Positions 47,440 to 55,718 of a stretch of 64,000 nt of DNA are shown here, one piece after another. The notes below the pieces were generated by a model. It was given only the letters and a program-made list of their open reading frames with translations, had not been told where the DNA came from and did not search any database. This DNA comes from JADJLQ01 sp038251405 (lineage in GTDB: Bacteria; Bacteroidota; Bacteroidia; Chitinophagales; Saprospiraceae). The position numbers and the translations under genes were made by a program. Every line of letters starts with the position of its first letter. Within the stretch, counting starts at the first letter, position 1. Location: the NCBI GenBank assembly GCA_038251405.1, contig JBBSBH010000010.1, positions 1 through 64,000 of the forward strand, written 5' to 3'.

Positions 47440-48658
47440 CACAAAGCTATCATTACAATCTAATTTGCTTTGGTGTTTATTATTTATTACGTTATTTCTT
47501 GCTGGTTGTATAAAATATGATCAAACAGAGGATAAGAGATATGCTCCTCCGAGTACATTTGTAAAGGTGATACGTGACGAAAATTATTCAATTTTAGCGC
47601 AAAGTGGAATACAAGCAGATGATTCAAAGTACTATATATTTTCACAATTTGAAGCAAGTGGTAGTCTAAATGATGGCATATTAATTCAAGAACCGTATTT
47701 TGAAACTAAACATGAGCTTAAGATTCAAACAAATAGCTCTAAAAATTTAAAAACATGGAACAATAAGTTTTACTATTCATCATATCTTTACACTGGAACT
47801 TTTCCTTCTTTATTCACTATAGAATCATTAGGGGTAGTATCCTTAAATGGCCAGACTGAATCTTCTAAAACTATTCGTTTAACCGATAATTGGCAACTCC
47901 CCACTAGAATTTTAGATTTTGATATTATGAAAGAAAAAATTCTAGCCTGCTGTATTGAGGGTTCTCAGATGGGTTATTTATTTGTTAATAAAGGTCTAGA
48001 TACCATTTCAAAACCAATAATTTTTGATAAATCTTATAAAACAAATTCTTCTGATACAAAGGTAGCTATAAATGGAGATGGAGATTTGCTCATATGGCGT
48101 ATTAAAGATGATATAAAAACTATTCCAAAGTTATTATTCAAGTCAGAAATATTATCTGGCAATATAATACTTCAAAATAAAATAAATTCTAATTACGAAT
48201 TAAATAACACTATCCCATATGAGATTGTAAAAATAGATGATAATTTGAGAATGTTTATTGGGTTTACTGTTAAAAGCCTAAATGCAATGGGAGATATAGA
48301 TCTAGACAAATTTACTTATCACTTATTTAATGATAAAGGAATTCCACAATGGACTGAATCCAAATCACTTCCTTTGGCAAGCGCTTCCCTTTACAATATT
48401 TATGACAATAAGGAGAGAAGAATAGTTGGAGTAGGAGGAGACTCTACTTCATTGTATTTAAATTTTATAGATCTCATGGGGAATTATACGCAAAAAACAC
48501 TTTATAAAACAAGCCCAAATCAAGAAATAGGTGTTATATCTTTGTTCAAATGCCCTGACAGTGGTTTATTAATTGCAGGGCAAATACACATCATAGGCAG
48601 TAAGAATCATTCAATTTTACTTATCAAAACAGACAAAGATGGTAATATAAAGCAGTAG
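47417..48658 (+). CDS. Beta-propeller-like lipoprotein B (paralogue of A)
   Basis: A 413-residue lipoprotein (lipobox FLAGC, then IKYDQTEDKRYAPPSTFVKV). It shares the N-terminal CIKY-x-T-x-D-x-RY-x-PP-x-x-FVK motif and the terminal ILLIKTDKDGNIK with lipoprotein A. The start is ATG 47417 or ATG 47423, both inside the end of gene A. It ends the rightward block and converges on the papain-like protease gene across 22 bp of AT-rich sequence. The function is unknown. Confidence 0.75.
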   Translation: MKMETLSNTKLSLQSNLLWCLLFITLFLAGCIKYDQTEDKRYAPPSTFVKVIRDENYSILAQSGIQADDSKYYIFSQFEASGSLNDGILIQEPYFETKHELKIQTNSSKNLKTWNNKFYYSSYLYTGTFPSLFTIESLGVVSLNGQTESSKTIRLTDNWQLPTRILDFDIMKEKILACCIEGSQMGYLFVNKGLDTISKPIIFDKSYKTNSSDTKVAINGDGDLLIWRIKDDIKTIPKLLFKSEILSGNIILQNKINSNYELNNTIPYEIVKIDDNLRMFIGFTVKSLNAMGDIDLDKFTYHLFNDKGIPQWTESKSLPLASASLYNIYDNKERRIVGVGGDSTSLYLNFIDLMGNYTQKTLYKTSPNQEIGVISLFKCPDSGLLIAGQIHIIGSKNHSILLIKTDKDGNIKQ

Positions 48659-48680
48659 GTCAAAAGTAATAATTAATTAT

Positions 48681-50051
48681 TTACTGTATTTGTAAAATTG
48701 TATACACTACCTTTTCTTTTGCAGTCAGTTCCAAATGAATGTTAGAATAAATAGAATTATTCTCGGTATTTACTGTAGACGAAGAATGGGGAAGTAATTT
48801 TAACAATTGTTCATTAATTCTTTGAATAGTATCATATTTTAAATTTAAAACACCAATCTTATTTCTAGATAAGATAACGATAAGCTTATCGCCTTTGGAG
48901 AATTCTATATAGCCTTCATTATTTAGATTCAGAGATCTAGAGTGAACATACTGATTTTTTTTCAATAGCCAGTTTATACTATTTTCATCTTTGGATAGAA
49001 TAATACTGTTTATATACATTGGAGTAGATATATGGATTAAGCACGGATTCATAGTATTAGATAATTTCACTTCGTAAAGATTAGTTGATATTTTTGTTAA
49101 AAGAGTTTGGAGATAAGTAACGTTGGTTTTACTTTCTCGAATGTCTGGCTTGCGAATATTGAATCTTAAATCCGCTGAAAAATCATTTTGATTAAACAGT
49201 GATATAGTAAAAGCCTTGTAGCAAATTTTGAACAAATCGTTATATGAAATTTTGAAAAACCCTTCATTTCCCCATTCAGTTCCATAGCTATTAATGATTT
49301 CAAATTCCTTTGAGATGTCATCATAACCAATTAATGTGACGGCATGTTCTCCTATTTTTTTACTTATTTGTGGTACGTATATTCGAGTGAAAATATTATT
49401 AACAAATGATGCATCTACTGCAATAGCTAAAATGACCGGCTTATTTCTACTTATTGCTTGTTTCAAAATACTGATAAAATCCGCGCTATTATAATTTGCA
49501 GATAAGTTAATATACATATCAAAGATTGATTCAACACTTTTAATTCTATTTGCTACTGCTGATTTTAAAATGCTTTTATTTAAATAGGTTGGATAGCATT
49601 GATATGTTGCATCGAAATGTGATGAAAGTACGCTACCTGAGTCGAGTAAAGTCTCAGCAGTTCTTTCAAATGGTGGTGGAAATTTACATTTTGAAATGTC
49701 GTATCTAGAAAAATGAAAAGTATAGTAAGCTGAGAATGCCGAAGCTGTAATGCTATCAGTGTTTATCATTTTATTTCTAATTGCATTTGCTATTGTCATA
49801 CCGGCATATGCAAAAGCAAATCCTTGGCATGCTCCTAGACTTTTAATATTTTGATTGGCTGGTTTGGGGCAATATTTTTTTAATGAATATTGAAGCGGTA
49901 CTTTCAAAGATCCTTTCTTGCCCACTTGGGATAGAATATCACTTTCTTCAATAATACTAGGGTAGATATTACCATGATTGCTAACATTCTGACTTTGACC
50001 CTTATTGGCGATAAATAGTATTAATAATAAAATCTTACTGATTAAGTTCAT
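48681..50051 (-). CDS. Exported papain-like (C1) cysteine protease
   Basis: A 456-residue protein with a signal peptide (ends NKGQS). The catalytic triad is visible: C75 in LGACQGFAFAYAG, H236 in GEHAVTLIGYDD and N254 in IINSYGTEWGNEGFFKI. The oxyanion Gln may be Q67, two residues further from the Cys than usual. The C-terminal ~170 residues are beta-rich, with no known domain. It is the last gene of the leftward block, overlapping the coiled-coil gene by 17 bp. It is likely an active secreted protease of a bacterial C1A branch. Confidence 0.85.
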   Translation of the reverse strand: MNLISKILLLILFIANKGQSQNVSNHGNIYPSIIEESDILSQVGKKGSLKVPLQYSLKKYCPKPANQNIKSLGACQGFAFAYAGMTIANAIRNKMINTDSITASAFSAYYTFHFSRYDISKCKFPPPFERTAETLLDSGSVLSSHFDATYQCYPTYLNKSILKSAVANRIKSVESIFDMYINLSANYNSADFISILKQAISRNKPVILAIAVDASFVNNIFTRIYVPQISKKIGEHAVTLIGYDDISKEFEIINSYGTEWGNEGFFKISYNDLFKICYKAFTISLFNQNDFSADLRFNIRKPDIRESKTNVTYLQTLLTKISTNLYEVKLSNTMNPCLIHISTPMYINSIILSKDENSINWLLKKNQYVHSRSLNLNNEGYIEFSKGDKLIVILSRNKIGVLNLKYDTIQRINEQLLKLLPHSSSTVNTENNSIYSNIHLELTAKEKVVYTILQIQ

Positions 50052-50610
50052 CAGATGAAAGCATATGAGTGTTTTTAAGTTTAGCTCTTATATTACTCTC
50101 TTGAAACAATGCAAACTCTTTTTTAAGGTCAATGAACATTCTAACTGATTGCTCTATGACATTCAAAATAGAAAATATAGACGGAGTAATATCAATATTT
50201 GAATAATTATGGTTACTGACATCATCAATAGTCTTGCTAAATTTATTATACTCAATTTCAGCCTCTTTTAATTGCTCTGAAAGAGATTCAGAGTATTTTT
50301 CAGTGTCTCTAGCAATTTCCTTTCTTTTCTTCTTATTCATCAGGTCTGCAATTACATTTTCTATAATTCCATTAAATTTTGAAACGCAATTATCATAGCT
50401 TTTATTTAGTAGTACTATTTTTCCTTCTTCATATGTAAATTGTTGTTTTGAATCATTAAATCCAATCATGCTTTCTTCACATTTACTTTTCATACTTTCA
50501 AATTTCTTAAAAAACTCTGAATCAAGAAATTTATTAAGGGTCGGCGTTACTCCTTGGGAAAAAAGACTAAACGGTAAAAGTAAATAGAATATTAAGTATT
50601 TTGTTTGCAT
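50035..50610 (-). CDS. Exported coiled-coil protein
   Basis: A 191-residue protein with a signal peptide (ends SLFSQG), mostly alpha-helical and charged, with long heptad-like stretches (IARDTEKYSESLSEQLKEAE). The family is not recognised. It lies between a membrane protein and the papain-like protease with tight spacing (12 bp; 17-bp overlap), so it is probably part of the same transcript, perhaps as a partner or chaperone of the protease. Confidence 0.65.
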   Translation of the reverse strand: MQTKYLIFYLLLPFSLFSQGVTPTLNKFLDSEFFKKFESMKSKCEESMIGFNDSKQQFTYEEGKIVLLNKSYDNCVSKFNGIIENVIADLMNKKKRKEIARDTEKYSESLSEQLKEAEIEYNKFSKTIDDVSNHNYSNIDITPSIFSILNVIEQSVRMFIDLKKEFALFQESNIRAKLKNTHMLSSDELNQ

Positions 50611-50622
50611 TTATATATAGTT

Positions 50623-51438
50623 TTAAAATTTATATTGAGCAGAGATAGATGTATATAATTTGGAATTTAAATCAGGAGTTACATTTAATGTGAGTTTATT
50701 GGAATTTGCATTTTTACGATCTATAGTCTTTAAAACTATGTGGGTGGTAGGTAGTAACAATATGAGAACCGTTCCAAAAATAGTCTCCACATTAACTAAC
50801 CTTTGAGGAATTTGTATTTCCTTTTTGAAATATTCTTTTCTAGCATTTATTCCGTACTCACTATATTTTTTATAAAAAAAAGGATCTTGATCTATTTCGT
50901 GTGAATCAGTGTTTATTTTATAAAGATTATATTTCTTTTGTATTTTTATTGATTTTAATATTCCATTAAGAATAAATCCTGATCCTGACGCAATAAATGC
51001 GAGGTATGCTTTATAGTCATGAGCCCAGGCAAATTGTTCTGTCAAGGAGGGATCTTTATATCCTTTAATTTCTACATTAATCTCACCTTGCAATTGATAC
51101 TTTTCACGCTTTGGAAGAGGGAAGTAGAATTGTTTGTCCTTGCCTGATAAAAATTTATTATAATCTCCTATAACATTTTCCTTAGTTAAATATATTGAAG
51201 AGTCGTTATTCATGCTAAGTTTCACGCTTTCAAGTCGAGATATTACTCTGGTCGTATCGAAATTTTGGATAGTAATAAAATCGAAAACCACTTTTAGTGT
51301 GTCGAAAGTATTATTGGATGAAAGTCTGATATTATTTACTTTAGCTGCATTTCTGCTATTAACCTTATTTTTGTTTTGCCCTATTGCAATAGTAGATAAT
51401 AAGCTGAAAATAAACGATAAAAGCCAAGTATTATTCAT
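50623..51438 (-). CDS. Exported/membrane protein of unknown function
   Basis: A 271-residue protein with an N-terminal signal (ends IAIGQ), a beta-rich first half (FHFIT-like FDFITIQNFDTTRV, GEINVEIKGYKDP) and two hydrophobic segments (YLAFIASGSGFILNGILKSI and ETIFGTVLILLLPTTHIVL). The PEGA-like pattern KYQLQGEINVEIKGYKDPS may indicate a surface binding domain, but this is weak. It lies 9 bp downstream of the caspase-like gene in the same operon. Confidence 0.65.
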   Translation of the reverse strand: MNNTWLLSFIFSLLSTIAIGQNKNKVNSRNAAKVNNIRLSSNNTFDTLKVVFDFITIQNFDTTRVISRLESVKLSMNNDSSIYLTKENVIGDYNKFLSGKDKQFYFPLPKREKYQLQGEINVEIKGYKDPSLTEQFAWAHDYKAYLAFIASGSGFILNGILKSIKIQKKYNLYKINTDSHEIDQDPFFYKKYSEYGINARKEYFKKEIQIPQRLVNVETIFGTVLILLLPTTHIVLKTIDRKNANSNKLTLNVTPDLNSKLYTSISAQYKF

Positions 51439-51446
51439 AAATTCAA

Positions 51447-53060
51447 TTAATATCTAACGAATAATACTTGTGATTCCAAACCGTTTGTAGTCAGTTCTGG
51501 GGTTTGAGACCCTTTCTTATTCTCATTTATATATTCAGAAACATTAATTTTTAAATATCCATAAAGTTCATTAACAGTTATTTTGCCATCTTGAGTAATA
51601 TCTGAACTTCCTTTTTTCACACCTTCTACTATAAAATGAGTGAAAATTCCATTTTTTAGATCTGGGATTTCGTATGAATATTCCGTGCCTTTACTACTAC
51701 TTAGAATCCCAGGTGGAGAAAAACTAAATGTTCTTTTTATAGTCTCGTGCACTATATTTCCTAAATTATTTGTTAGAAAACTTTTCTTATTTGGACTATG
51801 ACAGGCATCAAATAATATTAATTTTTTACATTTCATGAGCATAAGCTTTGATTTTAAATCTTGATTAAATGCGATTCCTTCTGTAAAATTTGGAATCTGG
51901 TCATTAAAATGATAGCTACTTGGTGAAATATAGTATTCTCCGTTTTTTACATCTGTATTGCCATGAGAAGAAATGAAAATAATTACTAAATCATCTGGTT
52001 TTATCATTCCAGTGAAATATTGTTTGAGTAGCTTATCTATACATTTAGCGATGTTGGTTTTAGTCGCATTTTCATTTAAGAGTGTGTCGATATATATATT
52101 TTGAAAAGGTCGGTTTTTTAAACTTTTCTGTATAAAAAAGAGATCAGCAAAATCTTTGGCATCTTTTGAAGTAAAGCTTAAATTTTCTGTTGAGGGCCCA
52201 ATCGATAGCAGAAAAAGATTAGGTTTATAGGTACTATCTCTTAGAATAAAAATTGGAGCAGAAATAGTTGGTACTCTTGTATTGGAGACTTTAAAATAGA
52301 TTTTAGATAATGTATCAATAGGGACAGAGACACCTGCTTTTACTTTATATTCATTATTAGATATTTTAATATCAATGATCGTATTCTTTGTAATATCAAT
52401 ATTATTCTTATATACTTTTAAATCCTTTATTGAAAAATTGGAACTTGTGTAATCACTCTTTATGATAAACGAAACAGGAAAAGTATCAAGATTTGTTTTA
52501 ATTATTTTATTCTGATTCATTGACATTTCTAATTGATCCCCAAATACGATTTTTTTACTTGAAATCGTGTTGCTGTCAATTCTGATTACTTTTCCGTCAA
52601 AGTTTATATTTTTAGATTGAAAGAATAGTTCACCATCAGTTTCGATTAAAAGCAATACATTATTTCCACCCTGTTTTAAAAGCACAGGTGCGTTTATAAG
52701 ATTTTTGGATTCATCATATTCAAGAAAATTTATACTAGATACCCTCCTAGCCTTCGCTCCTGAGCCTTTTCGAATAGCCATAGGCAATTTAACAACCATG
52801 CTATCGTTTACAAAACAACTTATATTATCTAGAGAGATATTCCTGTTTATTTTTAAAAGCCATTGAAATTCTGTAGCGATTCCAGGGGAAATATTTTGTA
52901 GGTTCAATGGTGTTTTAAGCTCAAAGCTGGCCTCGGCCTCTGGCAAAGAAAATACACTACTCACACTTCCAGAGGCAGAAATGACTTCATATTTAGAATT
53001 GCATTGATAAAAAATGAGTATACAAAACAAAGCAGAAATTATAAGTTGGTACTTTTTCAT
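51447..53060 (-). CDS. Caspase-like (C14) peptidase lipoprotein
   Basis: A 537-residue protein starting at ATG 53060 (the longer frame begins at TTG 53093). Lipobox IFYQC, Cys 20. About 290 beta-rich residues precede a caspase/metacaspase-type domain with LFLLSIGPSTENLSFTSKDA, the catalytic His H366 in FISSHGNTD and Cys C420 in ILFDACHSPNKK. An EF-hand-like DITQDGKITVNELYGYL follows. Both dyad residues are intact, so an active, surface-attached Arg/Lys- or Asp-directed protease is plausible. It is the first gene of the leftward block. Confidence 0.82.
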   Translation of the reverse strand: MKKYQLIISALFCILIFYQCNSKYEVISASGSVSSVFSLPEAEASFELKTPLNLQNISPGIATEFQWLLKINRNISLDNISCFVNDSMVVKLPMAIRKGSGAKARRVSSINFLEYDESKNLINAPVLLKQGGNNVLLLIETDGELFFQSKNINFDGKVIRIDSNTISSKKIVFGDQLEMSMNQNKIIKTNLDTFPVSFIIKSDYTSSNFSIKDLKVYKNNIDITKNTIIDIKISNNEYKVKAGVSVPIDTLSKIYFKVSNTRVPTISAPIFILRDSTYKPNLFLLSIGPSTENLSFTSKDAKDFADLFFIQKSLKNRPFQNIYIDTLLNENATKTNIAKCIDKLLKQYFTGMIKPDDLVIIFISSHGNTDVKNGEYYISPSSYHFNDQIPNFTEGIAFNQDLKSKLMLMKCKKLILFDACHSPNKKSFLTNNLGNIVHETIKRTFSFSPPGILSSSKGTEYSYEIPDLKNGIFTHFIVEGVKKGSSDITQDGKITVNELYGYLKINVSEYINENKKGSQTPELTTNGLESQVLFVRY

Positions 53061-53434
53061 TAGTACATTGTAAAAACTAAAAGTAAAATACAATATTAAT
53101 TTATTTTTGATTATGTTATAATCTGTATAATTTATTGTATAACTGGTGTGAAATGGATGTTACTTGGTAAATCAGATGTGGCTTATTATGATTATAGTAT
53201 GTCCAATTAACCGAATATAAATAATTATATTCTAGAAATATTCATCATAAGTCTCCGCCGATTCGCCAATTTCAAATTTATTAATCATGACTTGCTTAAA
53301 TTCAAGTTTACTGTCTTCAAAGATAATCACTGTCTACTCATTCGATAGTTTATACAAATCTCAATAACTATTTCAGAATCGCTTATCGTCTTTATTACTA
53401 ACCACATTTTGTGCCTTAGCTCAAAAAATCACAT
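53061..53434. other. Right-edge spacer of the cassette
   Basis: An AT-rich stretch with no gene I can support. It should contain the promoter of the caspase-like operon, but no clear TTTG/TAnnTTTG pair is seen. Its right end runs into the queD-like relic. Confidence 0.4.
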
Positions 53435-53542
53435 TTACTTACTGTTATTGTGAGTGGTATGATTGATAGGCCTACCGGTACCATTTTGAACATGGATGAG
53501 TCATCAATTTTTTTAGACCTATTAGATAATGAGGTATCTTGA
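53435..53542 (+). pseudogene. Possible relic of a 6-carboxytetrahydropterin synthase (QueD/PTPS) gene
   Basis: One frame reads LLTVIVSGMIDRPTGTILNM then DESSIFLDLLDNEVS and stops at 53540-53542. This resembles the PTPS strand-turn segment V-T-V-S-G-x-x-D-x-x-T-G-M-V-x-x. No start, no N-terminal His motif and no C-terminus are found, and stops lie upstream. If correct, it is a fragment carried at, or caught by, the right border of the cassette. Confidence 0.45.
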
Positions 53543-53562
53543 TGTAACCCCATCATCTACTC

Positions 53563-53711
53563 GTTTAATAGCCTGAAGTAATCAATAGATTGATATCAGT
53601 ATACTTGATATTAAATCGCTTTCCTAGGTATTCATTGGTAAGATGACCATTGTAGGTATAAACTCCATGTCTTAGGCCCGGGTTAGAAAAAAGCATTTCT
53701 TCAATATTTTG
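53563..53711. repeat. Right copy of 149-bp direct repeat (within ald)
   Basis: Matches 37360-37508 at 148 of 149 positions and in the same orientation. Here it is part of the complete ald gene and includes its stop codon. It forms the right border of the cassette. Confidence 0.95.
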
Positions 53712-54794
53712 TACATCGGATGCCGAACTCAGTATGGGTGCTATAATATTGCTAATGGCGGAAGATGAAGTGCGCGGAACTTTTGATGCAATATTGGGAA
53801 CACAATAATGAATCACTCCGTGTTTGACGAAAGTAGGATGGTCATGTGTAGTGATCTCCGAGGTTTCAAAGCAACCGCCCTGATCAATACTTATATCAAT
53901 GATTACACTGCCTTGTTTCATTTTCATTACCATATCTTCGGAAACTACCATAGGTGCTCTGCCTGTCTTGGAATGAATGGCTCCTATCACTACATCGGCG
54001 CTTTTTATCTGGTATTCGAGATATTTTGGGTTCAATACGGATGTATGCAATGGTATTCCAACAGCATTTTGTAATCGCATGAGCTTGTAAATATTATTAT
54101 CAAACACGCGTACAGAAGCACCCAGGCCTAAAGCTGCCCTGGTAGCAAATTCACCTACTACCCCAGCACCCAGAATTAAAACTTTTGCGGGTGGAATTCC
54201 TGCGATGCCTCCCAGTAAAACCCCTCTTCCATGGCTGGTGACTGAGAGTAACTCCGCCGCTGTAAGTACCGCACTTAGTCCTGCTATCTCACTTAAAGTA
54301 CGGACTATAGGAAAGCTATCATTGCGATCTTTAAGATATTCCATGGCTATTGCTGTAATCTTCTTGCTTTTTAATGCAGACAGATACTCTTCAGAGATCA
54401 AAGGCATATGTAAGGGCGATATGAGCATTTGCCCACCCGGCATAAGATTAATTTCTTCAATAGTAGGGGGTACTACTTTCAGAATGGTACTTGCTTTGAA
54501 AATTTCTTCCTTTGAATGAGCTATTTCGCCACCTGCTTCTGAATATTCATTGTCTTGATAAAAAGATCTTTTCCCCGCACCTTTTTCTATCAATACCCGA
54601 TGACCCTGGGCAACCAGCATTCCCACCGCACTCGGTGTGAGGGCTACGCGGTTTTCCTGCATCCGTTCTTCTTTTGGAATACCGAGAAACATTTTATTTC
54701 CATTCCCGGACATGTCCATTAGTTTTTCCTGCGTAGCCAGTGATTCCTGGCCTATGGCCTCTCTTGCTAATTTTTTACTCAATTCCTTGATCAT
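53565..54794 (-). CDS. ald: Alanine dehydrogenase
   Basis: A 409-residue NAD-dependent enzyme interconverting L-alanine and pyruvate plus ammonia. FLGIPKEERMQENRVALTP, IEKGAGKRSFYQDNEYSEAG, the Rossmann loop ILGAGVVGEFATRAAL and VIIDISIDQGGCFET are family signatures. An N-terminal extension of ~35 residues precedes the core, as in Bacteroidota forms. The gene is intact although its last 147 coding bases lie inside the right repeat of the cassette, so the insertion preserved it. Confidence 0.92.
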   Translation of the reverse strand: MIKELSKKLAREAIGQESLATQEKLMDMSGNGNKMFLGIPKEERMQENRVALTPSAVGMLVAQGHRVLIEKGAGKRSFYQDNEYSEAGGEIAHSKEEIFKASTILKVVPPTIEEINLMPGGQMLISPLHMPLISEEYLSALKSKKITAIAMEYLKDRNDSFPIVRTLSEIAGLSAVLTAAELLSVTSHGRGVLLGGIAGIPPAKVLILGAGVVGEFATRAALGLGASVRVFDNNIYKLMRLQNAVGIPLHTSVLNPKYLEYQIKSADVVIGAIHSKTGRAPMVVSEDMVMKMKQGSVIIDISIDQGGCFETSEITTHDHPTFVKHGVIHYCVPNIASKVPRTSSSAISNIIAPILSSASDVQNIEEMLFSNPGLRHGVYTYNGHLTNEYLGKRFNIKYTDINLLITSGY

Positions 54795-54860
54795 GCAATG
54801 GGTAGGTTATTAGGGATTGTGAATTTAGGAATTTTCTTGGTAAAAAACGGGGCACATTTA

Positions 54861-55601
54861 CTACCTGTCTTTTTCAAAAAGCACAGTGGTCATCTGTAAC
54901 CCTTTAATAAGAATATACCAGGCTATGGCTGCAAATAAACCAAATTGCCAAAACGTATTTTCAATAAGAATAGTCCCGTTTATACTATAAGCAGCAATAG
55001 CTTTGAAGAACCAGATTACCAAAAACAAATTCAGGATACCTGCCTTTTCTTGTCGTACTACTTTTTTCCATGAAAAGGACAGTTTCGACGGGGTCCATCT
55101 GGTAAGATCGGGAATAAATGCAGGAGTTTTATCTGCCCAATCAGTATAGACTTTCCCAAATTTATTTCGTAAGTATTCTTCTTCGGCAAACATGATTCTT
55201 TCGTAATACACCCAAAACAAAAAGATAAATGCAACTACAAACCACCCATTCATCGTTAGTAATGCGATCCCCAGCCACATTAAGAAATTGCCAAGATAAA
55301 GGGGGTGCCTAGAGGTAGCATAGAGGCCCGATTGATTTATAGCTTCTGCAATCTGGCCTTCTTCTGTGTTCCTCCCGGATGTATTATCATGTGAATACCC
55401 TATGCAATAAATTCGGATGAATAGCCCCACAAAGCAAACGGATAAACAAATCAATTCCCATGTGAACTCATCATCATTTGGAGAGATTAGTTTATGCCGG
55501 ACATATACATAAAGTCCTGTCAAAAGGATAAGGATAGGCAAAAAGCTCCTATACTTAAACAGGAAATTTCCCTGTGAAATCATTTCTTCTCTTAACGGCA
55601 T
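54861..55601 (-). CDS. ICMT/PEMT-type membrane methyltransferase
   Basis: A 246-residue membrane protein (start ATG 55601; the longer frame begins at TTG 55625). About six helices surround the methyltransferase signature YATSRHPLYLGNFLMWLG and EEEYLRNKFGKVYTDWADKT. Members of this SAM-dependent fold methylate isoprenylcysteine, phospholipids or other lipid substrates; the substrate here is unknown. It lies 66 bp downstream of nothing co-oriented and diverges from the Kir channel gene. Confidence 0.82.
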   Translation of the reverse strand: MPLREEMISQGNFLFKYRSFLPILILLTGLYVYVRHKLISPNDDEFTWELICLSVCFVGLFIRIYCIGYSHDNTSGRNTEEGQIAEAINQSGLYATSRHPLYLGNFLMWLGIALLTMNGWFVVAFIFLFWVYYERIMFAEEEYLRNKFGKVYTDWADKTPAFIPDLTRWTPSKLSFSWKKVVRQEKAGILNLFLVIWFFKAIAAYSINGTILIENTFWQFGLFAAIAWYILIKGLQMTTVLFEKDR

Positions 55602-55718
55602 ACCTGCAAATTGATAATGAAGCAAAGGTAAAATTATATGTGGACTTGACAGAGATGCCTACATTTCTCTTTCCAAACAAAAGTGGGACCAATTTGTTTT
55701 TAATCAATATTTTTAGAT

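Larger units (their letters stand above)
37360..53711. mobile_element. Putative 16.2-kb inserted cassette at the 3' end of ald
   Basis: Twelve genes lie between two same-orientation 149-bp copies of the ald 3' end. Deleting one repeat with the interval restores mtgA and ald as convergent genes 3 bp apart, so the copies mark insertion borders. This geometry is what a single crossover of a circle carrying the ald 3' end would give. The interval looks AT-richer than its surroundings in a few lines I counted by hand (about 28-38% GC against 40-50%). I see no integrase, transposase or tRNA, so the mechanism is open; a trans-acting recombinase or homologous exchange are options. Confidence 0.6.

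Noticed and set aside
48659..48700. AT-rich palindrome between the convergent cassette blocks as a bidirectional terminator
   Set aside because: The stem is almost entirely A/T and would be unstable; no GC-rich hairpin is present.
37360..53711. Classical integrative element with integrase and tRNA attachment site
   Set aside because: No integrase, transposase or tRNA was recognised; the borders are in a protein-coding gene, so only a general insertion is claimed.
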